A stretch of DNA of 64,000 nucleotides from Brevundimonas nasdae (GCF_016654005.1 NZ_JAEPWN010000001.1:558001-622000), one strand, 5' to 3'. Counted from the stretch's first letter, positions 27,982 through 37,485 are shown. Notes: generated by a model not told the origin, from the sequence alone. Program-made: numbers and translations.

Positions 27982-28854
27982 ATGACGATTGGAATGAAGA
28001 CCGTGTCGATCAAGACCATCATCGCCTCGGCCGCCGTTGCTGTCGGCCTGATGGCTGCGGCTCCGGCCCTGGCTTCGGGGGGCGCCGCCCATCCGCGCTC
28101 GGGCGGGTTCAGCTTCGACGGGCCGTTCGGAACCTATGACCAAGGCCAGCTGCAACGCGGCTATAAGGTCTATCACGAGGTCTGCGCCGCCTGTCACAGC
28201 ATGAACCTCATGCACTATCGGAACCTGGGCGATGCTCATGGTCCGTTCTGGAACCCCAAATACCCGAACCCGAACGACAACCCCGTCGTGAAGGCTCTGG
28301 CCAAGGAAATCCAGATCGCTGACATCGACAGTGAGACGGGTGAAGCCATCCAGCGCGACGGCACGCCTGCCGACAAGTTCCGCAACCCGTATCCGAACGC
28401 CACGGCGGCGGCGGCGGGCAACGGCGGCGCCGCGCCGCCCGACCTGTCGGTGATGGCCAAGGCCCGCCACGGCGGCGCCGACTACATCTACTCGCTGCTG
28501 TCGGGCTACAAGGATGCGCCTGCGGGCGTGACCATCCGCGACGGCCAGCACTACAACCCCTACATGGCCGGCGATCTGACGCCGTTCTGGACGGGCGACC
28601 CCAAGCATGTTCCGCCCGGCGGCTTCATCGCCATGCCGCCGCCGCTGCAGAACGGCCAGGTGACCTATGACGATGGTTCGCCCCAGACGGTCGACCAGTA
28701 CGCCAAGGATGTCGCGGCCTTCATCGCCTGGACGTCCGAGCCGAAGATGGTCGAGCGCAAGCAGGCCGGTTTCGGCGTTATCATCTTCCTGCTGATCTTT
28801 GCGGGCATCACCTACGCCAGCTACCGCCGCATCTGGAAAGGCGTGGCCCACTAA
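27982..28854 (+). CDS. petC: cytochrome c1
   Basis: The product has 290 residues. The signal peptide ends near ALA at residue 31. The heme motif CAACH covers residues 68-72 (Cys68, Cys71, His72), and the C-terminal anchor is FGVIIFLLIFAGITYASY. The sixth ligand Met is probably in FIAMPPPL. The ATG at 27982 was used, since in-frame codons upstream lie inside petB. It ends the bc1 operon. Confidence 0.94.
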   Translation: MTIGMKTVSIKTIIASAAVAVGLMAAAPALASGGAAHPRSGGFSFDGPFGTYDQGQLQRGYKVYHEVCAACHSMNLMHYRNLGDAHGPFWNPKYPNPNDNPVVKALAKEIQIADIDSETGEAIQRDGTPADKFRNPYPNATAAAAGNGGAAPPDLSVMAKARHGGADYIYSLLSGYKDAPAGVTIRDGQHYNPYMAGDLTPFWTGDPKHVPPGGFIAMPPPLQNGQVTYDDGSPQTVDQYAKDVAAFIAWTSEPKMVERKQAGFGVIIFLLIFAGITYASYRRIWKGVAH

Positions 28855-28878
28855 GGTCCGCTGACAGACGAAATGCTC

Positions 28879-28914
28879 AAACCCGTCGGAGTTCGCTCCG
28901 GCGGGTTTTTGTTT
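28879..28914 (+). terminator. rho-independent terminator after petC
   Basis: AACCCGTCGGAG pairs with CTCCGGCGGGTT (one G-T pair) around TTCG, and is followed by TTTTTG at 28905-28911. It terminates the petABC operon. Confidence 0.85.
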
Positions 28915-29000
28915 ACGTCGAAAGCTGCGCTGCGGAATCGACAGCGGGGGGCAGGCCCCCTAGGGTTCACGCCTCGTTCATGGCTGTGGGGCCTGTCTTT

Positions 29001-30668
29001 ATGCGTATCGCCACTTCTCTTGCTGTCGTCCTGATGGCGGGCGCGGCCTTGTCCGCCTGCGCCACGTCGCCCAATCCCGCGGCGGTGCATCGCCAGGCCG
29101 CCTTTGATGCCGCGCGCATCTCGGAGGACATTCGTGTCCTGTCCGACGACAGTTTCGAAGGGCGTGGCATCGCCACCCCGGCCGAAGCCAAGGTCATCGC
29201 CTATCTGAGCCAGCAGTACGAGGCTGCAGGCCTGCAGCCGGGCGGGCCGAACGGTCAGTGGACCCAGGATGTGATCCTGAACCGCTTCGTCCAGTCCAAC
29301 ATCCACGCCTCTCTGAAACTGGGCGACTGGACCCTGCCGCTGACGCAGGGCCGCGAGGTGGCGATCTCGACCCGCCGCCCGGCTGAGCACGTCAGCCTGA
29401 AGGATGCGCCGCTGGTCTTCGTCGGTTACGGTATCAAGGCGCCCGAGCGGAACTGGGACGACTTCAAGGGCCAGGATCTGCGCGGCAAGATTCTGGTGGT
29501 GCTGGTCAATGACGCCGACTTCGAAGACCCGTCGCTGAACACCTTCGGCGGCAAGGCCATGACCTATTACGGGCGCTGGACCTACAAATACGAAGAGGCT
29601 GCGCGTCAGGGCGCGGCGGGGGTGCTGATCGTCCACGAAACCGCGCCTGCATCATACGGCTGGCAGACAGTGGCCAACTCGTGGGGCGTGCCGCAGTTCG
29701 ACATCCTGCGCCAGAACGCCGCCGCCGAGCGCGTGCCGATGGAAGGCTGGGTTCAGCGCGACGTGGCGGTCGACCTGTTCCGCCGCGCCGGTCTGGATTT
29801 CGAAGCGCTGAAGGTTCAGGCGCGCAGTCGTGACTTCCAGCCTGTGGCCCTGCCGGGCGCCAGCTTCTCGACCGAGTTCGACGTCAAGACCGACCGCATC
29901 ACCTCGCACAACGTCATCGCCCGCCTGCCCGGCACGACCCACCCGGACGAGACGGTTCTCTACACCGCCCACTGGGACCACATCGGCATGGGCGAGCCTG
30001 ACGCGACCGGCGACCGCATCTTCAACGGCGCCGTCGACAATGCATCCGGTACAGCGGGTCTGCTGGAACTGGCGCGGATGTTCGGCGCCTCGCCGCCCAC
30101 CGAACGCTCGGTCGTCATGATCAGCTTCACCGGCGAGGAAAGCGGCCTGCTGGGCTCGGAATACTACGCCGCCAATCCGGTCTATCCGCTGGCCAAGACC
30201 GTCGGCGGCTTCAACATGGACTCGATGAACGTCTATGGCCGGGTCACGGGCCTGGGCGTCACCGGCTATGGCCAGTCGGACTTCGACGAGCGTCTGGCGG
30301 CGGCGATCCAGCCGCAGGGCCGCACCCTGATGCCTGACTATGAGAATGCGGCGGGCACATACTACCGCTCCGACCACTTCCCGTTGGCAAAGCGCGGCGT
30401 GCCGATGGCCTATGCCGGCAGCCGAGGGGACTTCCGTGATGAACCCATCGCCCAGCGTGAAGCGGCGCGCGCTGAATATGGCGCCAAACGCTATCACCAG
30501 GCGGCGGACGAATGGTCGCCGGATTGGGACTACAGCGGCATGATCGAGGACCTGCAGGTCTTCTATAGTGTCGGTCGCGCCCTGGCGAACGACCGCGAAT
30601 GGCCGAAGTGGAAGACGGGTTCCGAGTTCGGGCCTGTGCGTTCGGAAACCGACGCCCAGCGTCGCTGA
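29001..30668 (+). CDS. M28 family zinc metallopeptidase, lipoprotein (first of a tandem pair)
   Basis: The protein has about 555 residues. The N-terminus MRIATSLAVVLMAGAALSAC ends in a lipobox with Cys20. A PA-type insert is in the middle, and the M28 catalytic domain contains TAHWDHIG, AVDNASGTAGLLELAR and SFTGEESGLLGSEYYA, which provide zinc ligands and the catalytic Glu, and HFPLAKRGVP. It should be an exported aminopeptidase. An ATG at 28980 is possible. A 62-67% similar-looking neighbour follows. Confidence 0.85.
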   Translation: MRIATSLAVVLMAGAALSACATSPNPAAVHRQAAFDAARISEDIRVLSDDSFEGRGIATPAEAKVIAYLSQQYEAAGLQPGGPNGQWTQDVILNRFVQSNIHASLKLGDWTLPLTQGREVAISTRRPAEHVSLKDAPLVFVGYGIKAPERNWDDFKGQDLRGKILVVLVNDADFEDPSLNTFGGKAMTYYGRWTYKYEEAARQGAAGVLIVHETAPASYGWQTVANSWGVPQFDILRQNAAAERVPMEGWVQRDVAVDLFRRAGLDFEALKVQARSRDFQPVALPGASFSTEFDVKTDRITSHNVIARLPGTTHPDETVLYTAHWDHIGMGEPDATGDRIFNGAVDNASGTAGLLELARMFGASPPTERSVVMISFTGEESGLLGSEYYAANPVYPLAKTVGGFNMDSMNVYGRVTGLGVTGYGQSDFDERLAAAIQPQGRTLMPDYENAAGTYYRSDHFPLAKRGVPMAYAGSRGDFRDEPIAQREAARAEYGAKRYHQAADEWSPDWDYSGMIEDLQVFYSVGRALANDREWPKWKTGSEFGPVRSETDAQRR

Positions 30669-30683
30669 CGCCGCCGCCAAATG

Positions 30684-30713
30684 AAGGGGCCGGGTCCGAT
30701 CCGGCCCCTTTTT
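30684..30713 (+). terminator. rho-independent terminator between the tandem M28 genes
   Basis: AAGGGGCCGG (30684-30693) pairs with CCGGCCCCTT (30701-30710), and the following bases continue to TTTTT at 30709-30713. It ends the first peptidase transcript. Confidence 0.85.
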
Positions 30714-30738
30714 CCATCCTGCTTTTCGAGCCCGCTTC

Positions 30739-32388
30739 ATGACCCTTCGTCGTTCGCCCCTTATCGCCATCGCCGCGCTGGTGCTGGCCGCCTGTGCGTC
30801 TGCCCCGGCGGTTGCGCCAGTCGCCCACACCGACGCCTTTGCGACGGCGTCAGCGGCCCGTCCGCAGTTCAGCGCGCAGAACCTGTCGGACCACATCAAA
30901 TATCTGGCGTCGGATGAGTTGGAGGGGCGGTTCCCTGGCCTGATCGGCGAACGTCTGACCCTGGCCTATCTGCAACGCCAGTATGAGACCCTGGGGCTGG
31001 AGCCAGGCGGCCGGGACGGATCCTGGCTGCAGCCGGTTGATCTGGTGCGGTTCCGCCCCGAGCGGGCGCCGACGGCGACCTGGACAGGGGCGAACGGCGT
31101 CACCCACCCCCTGGTGTCGGGTGAAGACATCACGTTGCGCGCGGGGCCTGCCGATCCTGTGCTCAAGATCGCCGATGCGCCGCTGGTCTTTGCCGGATAC
31201 GGCGTCGTGGCGCCCGAGCGGGGCTGGGATGACTATGGTTCGACGGACCTGACCGGAAAGGTCGTGGTGGTGCTGCGCGGCCAGCCCGCCGTGATGGGGG
31301 AAGACCCGAACTTCTACGGTTCGTCCACGCACAAGACCCAGGAGGCGCTGGAGCGCGGGGCGGTCGGCGTGATCACCTTGCAGACCGATGACGGTCGCTG
31401 GCGGCGTTCTGTGGGCGGTGCAACTCGCGCGCAGATGACGATCAAGGGCGCCAAGGACACGCGCTTCACTGGCGCGATCAACATACAGACGGCGACGGCC
31501 ATCGCGGGCGCCGGTTTCGCCGATGTTCTGGCGCGGGCGCAGACGGCGGGGCTGGGCGGAGCCTTCGACATGAACGCCCGTCTCAGCGTCGACATCGCCG
31601 AGACGACCGAGGTGATCCATTCCAACAACCTGCTGGCCAAGATCCCCGGCACGCAGCGGCCCGACGAATACGTCATCTATTCCGCCCACTGGGACCACGT
31701 CGGCAAGGCGTCCCAGCCGGATGCGAACGGAGACGACATCTACAACGGCGCCTGGGACAATGCGTCGGGCACGGCTGGCCTGATCGAGATGGCCCGCGTC
31801 TTCAAAAACGGCCCGGCGCCGGAACGCACCGTGGTCTTCCTGCATGTGACGGCGGAAGAGCAGGGCCTGCTGGGTTCAGAGGCCTATGCCGCCGATCCGG
31901 TTTATCCGCTGGCCAAGACGGCGGCGAACATCAACATCGACATGCTGCCCTTCACCCCTGCGACGCGGGACGTGGCTGTGTTCGGCGTCGGCAAGTCAGA
32001 GCTGGAGGATATTCTGGGACGCTTCGCCGCCGTGCAGGGACGGATGGTCACCGGCGACGGATACCCGGAAGAGGGGTTCTATTACCGTTCCGACCACTTC
32101 AACTTTGCGGCGGGCGGGGTTCCGGCCCTGATGCCCTGGACGGGCCGCGATTTCATCAAGGGCGGGATCGCGGAGGGCAAGCCCTACTACGAGGGGCAGA
32201 TGGCGCGGTATTATCACCAGCTGTCGGACGAATGGCGCGCTGACTATGACTTCACAGCGGCCTTGCAGAACCTGGACCTGCTGTATCGGCTGGGCCTGAC
32301 GGTGGCGGACAGCACGGACTGGCCCGCATGGAAGCCGACGGCCGAGTTCAACACCATCCGCAACGCCACGGCTGACCAAAGGCGCTGA
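30739..32388 (+). CDS. M28 family zinc metallopeptidase, lipoprotein (second of a tandem pair)
   Basis: The protein has 549 residues and ends its signal in a lipobox at Cys19 (ALVLAAC). It repeats the layout of the first: SAHWDHVG, AWDNASGTAGLIEMAR, HVTAEEQGLLGSEAYA and RSDHFNFAAGGVP supply the metal and catalytic residues. The shared motifs show that the two are duplicates, but their middle parts differ. It is followed by repeat copy C. Confidence 0.85.
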   Translation: MTLRRSPLIAIAALVLAACASAPAVAPVAHTDAFATASAARPQFSAQNLSDHIKYLASDELEGRFPGLIGERLTLAYLQRQYETLGLEPGGRDGSWLQPVDLVRFRPERAPTATWTGANGVTHPLVSGEDITLRAGPADPVLKIADAPLVFAGYGVVAPERGWDDYGSTDLTGKVVVVLRGQPAVMGEDPNFYGSSTHKTQEALERGAVGVITLQTDDGRWRRSVGGATRAQMTIKGAKDTRFTGAINIQTATAIAGAGFADVLARAQTAGLGGAFDMNARLSVDIAETTEVIHSNNLLAKIPGTQRPDEYVIYSAHWDHVGKASQPDANGDDIYNGAWDNASGTAGLIEMARVFKNGPAPERTVVFLHVTAEEQGLLGSEAYAADPVYPLAKTAANINIDMLPFTPATRDVAVFGVGKSELEDILGRFAAVQGRMVTGDGYPEEGFYYRSDHFNFAAGGVPALMPWTGRDFIKGGIAEGKPYYEGQMARYYHQLSDEWRADYDFTAALQNLDLLYRLGLTVADSTDWPAWKPTAEFNTIRNATADQRR

Positions 32389-32412
32389 ATCAATCGATAT
32401 TCAATTTAGACC

Positions 32413-32541
32413 CGTCTTTCCGGGGCGTCCGAAGGACGAACCCGGAACCCAGGAGGCTCGCATCCGGCATCGACTGCGTTCAGCGGCGCGACCGTGGCCC
32501 TGGGTTCCGGGTTCTTCGCTCCGCTCAGCCCCGGAATGACG
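32413..32541. repeat. dispersed palindromic element, copy C
   Basis: This 129-bp element has outer ends CGTCTTTCCGGGGC (32413) and GCCCCGGAATGACG (to 32541). The inner arms GAACCCGGAACCCAGG (32438-32453) and complement (32499-32514) are perfect. It lies in the space between the convergent M28 and DUF6607 genes. Confidence 0.85.
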
Positions 32542-32573
32542 AGGCGATAGGTCGGGCAACCGAAAGCCGGAGC

Positions 32574-33554
32574 CTATCGAGCCGTGGCCTGGGCGATGAC
32601 CGCGCGGCCCTGGGCGATGGCGGCGGCCTCGGTCAGTTCGCCACTCGACACCTTGTCCGCCAGGGTCATCAGCGGGATGCCGGTGACCGAGCCGGTGTCC
32701 CCGACCTCGGCCACATGAACGCCGTTGCCGGCGGCGATGGCGGCGTCCCAGGCATCGCGGATCGCGGCCCAGAAGCCTTGCGTCTTGGTCCAGTAGTCGT
32801 CGCCTGCCTTGGTCGAGAAGTTGGTCGACCGGTCATAGGTGTTGATGACGTCTTCCTGCACGATGGCGACGGGTTCGCCGCCGTTCCGGCCCGACATCTT
32901 CACATTGTCCTGGATGTGGACCCAGCCTGCGGGCGTCAGGGCGTGGCGGTTCGTGCCCAGATAGCGGTCATAGATGGGGTTGCGCACTGCGTCGCGGCGG
33001 GCCAGCGGCCGCCACGTCGCATTCGAGGTCCAGACCGACAGGCCGTTGTCATAGGTCCAGTGACCCACGCCGCCGTAACGGGGTGAATCGTCCGTCTGCC
33101 ACACCGTCTGGGACCATGCGCCGGTGCGTTGGTCGGCAGGAACGGGCGTCAGGGTCCACTGGTTCGGCCCGGCGTAGGTCAGCACGGTCTGGGGCTGATA
33201 GACCCAGTCCTGACGCCAGTGTTTGACGACGATCGACTGGCCTTCATGCTCCATGACCAGGATGTGCTGCAGGCTGATGCGGTCACCGTGGTCGTACACC
33301 ACGCGCACGATCTCGCTGCCGCCTGACAGCTTCTCCTCCAGCGGATCATAGTCGGCGTTGAAGCTGACATTCTCGCGCATGTCGAAGTGGACGCGGTACT
33401 GGCCCGCCTGGGCCAGGATCGACTGGCGATCCCGTTCGAAGGCGTTGGCGGGTGCAGGGGCGGCGGTTGCGGCGGCGGGAACCACAGCCTGCTGGGCCAG
33501 GGCGGCGGGCGCCGTCGTGGTCAGCAGGGCGGCGGCGATCAGGATGGCGCGCAT
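32574..33554 (-). CDS. DUF6607-like exported protein
   Basis: The protein has 326 residues and starts MRAILIAAALLTTTAPAALAQQ, a classic signal peptide. The body is rich in Trp and Tyr (HWRQDWVYQP, WTYDNGLSVWTSN, WKDRWW-like repeats) and resembles DUF6607, found beside TonB heme receptors. Its function is unknown, probably envelope-associated. The ATG at 33554 was chosen over one at 33587 for its signal peptide. It follows the TonB receptor gene by a short gap on the same strand, so it belongs to that operon. Confidence 0.65.
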   Translation of the reverse strand: MRAILIAAALLTTTAPAALAQQAVVPAAATAAPAPANAFERDRQSILAQAGQYRVHFDMRENVSFNADYDPLEEKLSGGSEIVRVVYDHGDRISLQHILVMEHEGQSIVVKHWRQDWVYQPQTVLTYAGPNQWTLTPVPADQRTGAWSQTVWQTDDSPRYGGVGHWTYDNGLSVWTSNATWRPLARRDAVRNPIYDRYLGTNRHALTPAGWVHIQDNVKMSGRNGGEPVAIVQEDVINTYDRSTNFSTKAGDDYWTKTQGFWAAIRDAWDAAIAAGNGVHVAEVGDTGSVTGIPLMTLADKVSSGELTEAAAIAQGRAVIAQATAR

Positions 33555-33592
33555 GGGGCGGACCTTCTTGGGTGTGTTGGCGGCCATGAGGA

Positions 33593-35800
33593 TCACAGGC
33601 GCAGGGTCAGGGACAGGCCGAAGTTGCGGCCCGGCTGGGTGTAAGCGTCCTTGACGGTCGAGGCCGCGCCCAGACCGCGCACATCGCTCCACCAGCCATA
33701 GGTCTCGTCAAAGACGTTGAAGGCGCCGGCCCGCAGCGTGGCGCGCTCGGTCAGGTTCCAGTAGGCGGTGACGTCCAGAAGGGTGAAGCTCTCACCCAGA
33801 TAGCAGGCCGTTCCGCACGACAGGTTGTAGGTTCCCGCGTCCTTCTTGCCCGACCAGGTGACCGTGGCCGAACCGCCCCAGACGCCTGACGGAGCAGCAT
33901 AGTTCAGGCCCGCAACGATCTTGAGCGGATCGACGCTGCCCAGGTCGGTGCGACGGCCGTCGGTGGTCTGTTCACCCTCGGCATAGGCGGCCGAGCCGAT
34001 CAGGCTGAAGCCGTTGTCCCAATAGATGTCGGCGCGGGCTTCCAGACCCTTGATGTCGACCTCGGTTAGGTTGACGTACTGATAGATCAGCGGATCGACG
34101 CCGGGGACGCCCGTGCCGCTGACGACGACCTGGTCGATGAAGTTGTCATAATGGGTGGCGAAGGCGGTCGTGTTCAGGCGAAGCTGTCCGCCCGCGAAAT
34201 CGATGTCGCGCAGCCGGAAGCCGGCCTCGAAGCTTTCGCTGGTTTCCGGCTTCAGGTTCGGATTGGGGATCGACTCATAGCCGAAGACCGGGTTTTCGAA
34301 GAAGTTGTTCACCTGCATCGGCGACGGGGCGCGGAAGCCCAGGCCGTAGTTGGCGAAGACGCCCAGATGCTTGCCTGCCCAATAGACGACCCCCAGCTTG
34401 GGCGAGATGTGGTCATCGCTCTGGCCCGTCGCCGCCGCGGGGAACAGGGCGTCGACTTCCGGCGACAGGTCGTACCAGTCATAGCGGACGGCGGGGATGA
34501 TGCTGAGCGCGCCGCCCAGCATTTCGATTTCGTCCTGAACAAAAACGCCCGCCAGTTGGTAGTCGGTCTTGGGGAAGGCGCGGGTGGGGAAGCTTTCGCC
34601 CACGGGCGGGGTCACGCCGTCGCGCACGCCTTCCTGAGTGGTTTTGGACCAGTCGGCGCCGAGGGTGACGCGGTGCTGCATCGCGCTGCCGGCGTCAAAG
34701 ACGCGGGCCGCCTGGGCGGCGACGCCATAGACGGTGTTGTCGAAGGTGACGTCGCGGCTGCGGTCCACGGCGGGGATGCGGTCTTCAAAGGTGTACTGGC
34801 GAGTGGTCGAGTCCTGCCAGTAGGCGCTGATCGAACCGTCAGCGAAGCCAGCGAAGTCCGAGAAGCGCCATTCGCCGCTGACGCGGTCGCGCTGGGTCTC
34901 ATCGTGTGCGGTGACGGCCAGAACCGTGGCTGAGCGGCTGCTCAGCGCGTCGCCGTCCATTTCCGAGTCGAGGTGATCATAGGTCAGGCGCAGGGTGTGG
35001 CCCGGCGCCACGTCCCAAACGACCTTGCCCAGGATGGCGTTCGACGAGAAGTCCTGAGGATTGGGCTCGGTGCGCGTGGCGCCGACGCCGCCGACATTGG
35101 CCTTGTTTTCGGTCTCCTGGTAATCGCGGCGCGTGTAGGCCAGCAGGCCCGAGACCGAGCCGGTGCGCCCAGCGAAGGCGACGCCCTCGGTCCAGCCCTC
35201 ATCCGCGGACCCATAGGCCACACGGGCGCGTGCGCCGAAGTTTTGACCGCTGGACAAGAAGTCGGACGGGTCCTTGGAGGTGAAGGCCACGGCTCCGGCG
35301 ATGCCGTCCGAGCCGTACAGGGCCGACGCCGGACCGCGCAGGATTTCGACCGACTTGATCAGGTCCAGATCGTTATAGCCGCCGCGCCCGACCGCCTGGG
35401 CGCCGAAGCTGAAGCCGCTGGGCAGACGCACGCCGTCGTTGATGATCAGCACACGATCGCCGCCCATGCCGCGAATGGTGAAGCCGGAGTTGCCGTCACG
35501 GCCGGCGCCCGACAGGGCCAGGCTGAAGCGGGAAGGCGAGGTGGGAACGCTGACGCCTGGCTCGAACCGGATCAGGTCCTTGATGTCCGTGGCCAGATTG
35601 GCCTCGATCTGGTCGCTGGTGATGACGCTGACGGTGCCGGGTGTCTGGGACGCCAGGCGCGCCGAACGGGTGCCCAGGACAATGATCGGATCGACGTCGG
35701 TCGCGGCGACCTGGGGCGTGTCGTCGGCAAAGGCGGGCTGGGCGGCCAGGACGGCGCTGAAGGCGGTTGCGGCGGTGGTGAGGAGGAGGAGGTTACGCAT
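33593..35800 (-). CDS. TonB-dependent heme/hemoglobin-type receptor
   Basis: This 735-residue protein has a signal peptide (MRNLLLLTTAATAFSAVLAAQPAFA), plug (VEILRGPASALYGSDGIAGAV) and a barrel. The heme-receptor FRAP box occurs as GFRAPSP and is followed by an NPNL box (NPNLKPETSESFEAGFR). A Fur-like box lies 36-54 bp upstream of the start, so it is probably iron-repressed. It is co-transcribed with the DUF6607-like gene. The exact ligand is inferred from motifs. Confidence 0.85.
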   Translation of the reverse strand: MRNLLLLTTAATAFSAVLAAQPAFADDTPQVAATDVDPIIVLGTRSARLASQTPGTVSVITSDQIEANLATDIKDLIRFEPGVSVPTSPSRFSLALSGAGRDGNSGFTIRGMGGDRVLIINDGVRLPSGFSFGAQAVGRGGYNDLDLIKSVEILRGPASALYGSDGIAGAVAFTSKDPSDFLSSGQNFGARARVAYGSADEGWTEGVAFAGRTGSVSGLLAYTRRDYQETENKANVGGVGATRTEPNPQDFSSNAILGKVVWDVAPGHTLRLTYDHLDSEMDGDALSSRSATVLAVTAHDETQRDRVSGEWRFSDFAGFADGSISAYWQDSTTRQYTFEDRIPAVDRSRDVTFDNTVYGVAAQAARVFDAGSAMQHRVTLGADWSKTTQEGVRDGVTPPVGESFPTRAFPKTDYQLAGVFVQDEIEMLGGALSIIPAVRYDWYDLSPEVDALFPAAATGQSDDHISPKLGVVYWAGKHLGVFANYGLGFRAPSPMQVNNFFENPVFGYESIPNPNLKPETSESFEAGFRLRDIDFAGGQLRLNTTAFATHYDNFIDQVVVSGTGVPGVDPLIYQYVNLTEVDIKGLEARADIYWDNGFSLIGSAAYAEGEQTTDGRRTDLGSVDPLKIVAGLNYAAPSGVWGGSATVTWSGKKDAGTYNLSCGTACYLGESFTLLDVTAYWNLTERATLRAGAFNVFDETYGWWSDVRGLGAASTVKDAYTQPGRNFGLSLTLRL

Positions 35801-35835
35801 TATGGCCCCGATGGGTGATTTGCGCGGTTGTTAGT

Positions 35836-35854
35836 GCGAACGATTATCAGAATC
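35836..35854 (-). promoter_or_regulatory. Fur-like box upstream of the heme-type receptor
   Basis: The minus-strand sequence GATTCTGATAATCGTTCGC matches the classic 19-bp Fur consensus GATAATGATAATCATTATC at 14 positions. It lies 36-54 bp upstream of the receptor ATG. Confidence 0.6.
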
Positions 35855-35909
35855 AACCGCACTTAGCGCATGGGTTTGAACCCAAGCTGGGCCTTGGCGT
35901 TCAGCCAGG

Positions 35910-36521
35910 ATGAAAACTTCAATTTTCCCGCTACTTGCCGCCGCCGCTTTTTTGACGGCCTGCGGCAATGGCGACGTTAATCCGCCGACGGAACCGGCCG
36001 AGCCGCTGCGGACGCCTGAGGCGATGCAGCCTGTGCAGCCCAAGGGACCCTCGTCGCTGGCGTCGCGAGGACCGAGAAGCTTCGTGGGAATCTGGGCCGC
36101 CAATCTACGCTGGTGCGACCAGCCGCAGGGGGCCAACAGCCCTTACACCATCACGCCGCTGCGGTTCGACGGCCATGACCACAGCTGTGAGATCGCTTCG
36201 ATCCGCGAGACCGGAAGCGGCTATGCCGCCAGCCTGTCGTGCATCGCGAACGGCCAGCCGCGCACCGAACGGGTGCATATGGCCGCGACCGGCGATGTGA
36301 TGAACCTGACCTATGTGGAGCAGGACATGGCGACGGTGAAGCTGGTCCGTTGTCCCGGTTCGCCGCGCGCGCCCGATCCGGGAAATCCGCTGGAGAAGAT
36401 GCTCAAGGGCGGTGGCGACACCGAAACGCCGCCGTCCGCCTCGCCGACAGAGCCTAGCGGGGCCTCCGCAACTGCATCGCCATCATCAGGGTCAGGAACT
36501 CCTCCCGCGTCGGGGGAGTGA
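35910..36521 (+). CDS. hypothetical lipoprotein
   Basis: The protein has 203 residues with a lipobox FLTAC (Cys18). The core (SFVGIWAANLRWCDQ, TITPLRFDGHDHSCEI, LSCIANGQPRTERVHM) has spaced cysteines typical of a small beta-barrel-like domain, and the C-terminus is a Ser/Pro-rich tail. I recognise no named family. The 3' end overlaps the convergent gene at 36454 by 68 bp. Confidence 0.65.
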   Translation: MKTSIFPLLAAAAFLTACGNGDVNPPTEPAEPLRTPEAMQPVQPKGPSSLASRGPRSFVGIWAANLRWCDQPQGANSPYTITPLRFDGHDHSCEIASIRETGSGYAASLSCIANGQPRTERVHMAATGDVMNLTYVEQDMATVKLVRCPGSPRAPDPGNPLEKMLKGGGDTETPPSASPTEPSGASATASPSSGSGTPPASGE

Positions 36522-37485
36522 GCAACAGGGTGCGACCGGCGGGAAGGGCGGAAACCAGTTTCGCGAGGGCCTTTCCGTCAATGCCGACACGGTCGACTTC
36601 GATAATGATCCCGCGCGCGTCCGAGTAGCGACCGCGACCTTCCTTATCCAGTTGGACCATCAAGGGCGCGACGATGTCCAAGCCGTCGCTGGGTTCGGTC
36701 TGAGCGGGCTGGACGAGAATATTGCCGGTCGGAGCGGGGCGCATGACGCCGGGGCCGGTCAACAACTGGAACTCGACCACACCGTCCACCAACTGGCCGT
36801 CTGAGCCGATCCGCGCGCTTCCAGGACCGTCGTAGCGGATCACGACCTTTTCCGCGAAATCCTCGTGTCCGCCAAGCCGATAGGAGATCGTGTCCGTAAG
36901 GCGTTCGTCGCGGCCAAGATCGGTGAACTGAAACCGGCTGAGACCCAGGCTGTCCTCTGGCGTATCGTTCCTTTTGGCGACATCGAAACGACCATCGTTG
37001 TCGGTGTCGCGGTAGCAGTAGATGTCTGACGGCGTCGTCCAGTTCGGATAGCGATCGCCATTGCGCCAGCACCACCAGTCGCCGTCGCCATTGATCCCGG
37101 CCCATAGAACGGCGCCTGCCGGTCCGTATTTGCGTATGTTGCGGGCGGGCGTTTCGATGGTCGCAAAGGCGGCAGGCCGCGCGACCTGTCGGCTGAGGAC
37201 GTCGCCATGATCCAGGAGGCGGAAGTCAGTGTCGGCAGGCGCGGGCGCTTCAATGGTCAGAACCGCCTGCGGGGCGGGCTTGCTGAGGATTTCGTCAACC
37301 TGGGCCTTGGCTTCATCCGATAAACCGGCCCAGAGGCGCGCGCCGATGCTGCGCACTTCGGACGGGGCGACGTCTTGGGCGGCGTCTTGCTCGGCGGGTT
37401 CAGGCACCTCGGCAGGGGCGGAAGGCGGCGCGGCGGCCTGCAGGCTGAGCGCAGCGGCGAGGGCCGTGAAAAACATCAACGACAT
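36454..37485 (-). CDS. exported protein with DxDxDG loop, paralog 1 (unknown function)
   Basis: The product has 343 residues from ATG 37485 (TTG at 37491 is an alternative). The N-terminus MSLMFFTALAAALSLQAAA is a signal peptide. A low-complexity Pro/Ala/Glu region follows, then a domain with paired cysteines (about 139 and 157). The second lies in CYRDTDNDGRFD, a DxDxDG calcium-loop-like motif. It shares CY.D.DNDG.F and upstream cysteine spacing with the gene at 37488, 2 bp upstream. No named family recognised. A divalent-cation role is only a guess. Confidence 0.7.
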   Translation of the reverse strand: MSLMFFTALAAALSLQAAAPPSAPAEVPEPAEQDAAQDVAPSEVRSIGARLWAGLSDEAKAQVDEILSKPAPQAVLTIEAPAPADTDFRLLDHGDVLSRQVARPAAFATIETPARNIRKYGPAGAVLWAGINGDGDWWCWRNGDRYPNWTTPSDIYCYRDTDNDGRFDVAKRNDTPEDSLGLSRFQFTDLGRDERLTDTISYRLGGHEDFAEKVVIRYDGPGSARIGSDGQLVDGVVEFQLLTGPGVMRPAPTGNILVQPAQTEPSDGLDIVAPLMVQLDKEGRGRYSDARGIIIEVDRVGIDGKALAKLVSALPAGRTLLLTPPTREEFLTLMMAMQLRRPR

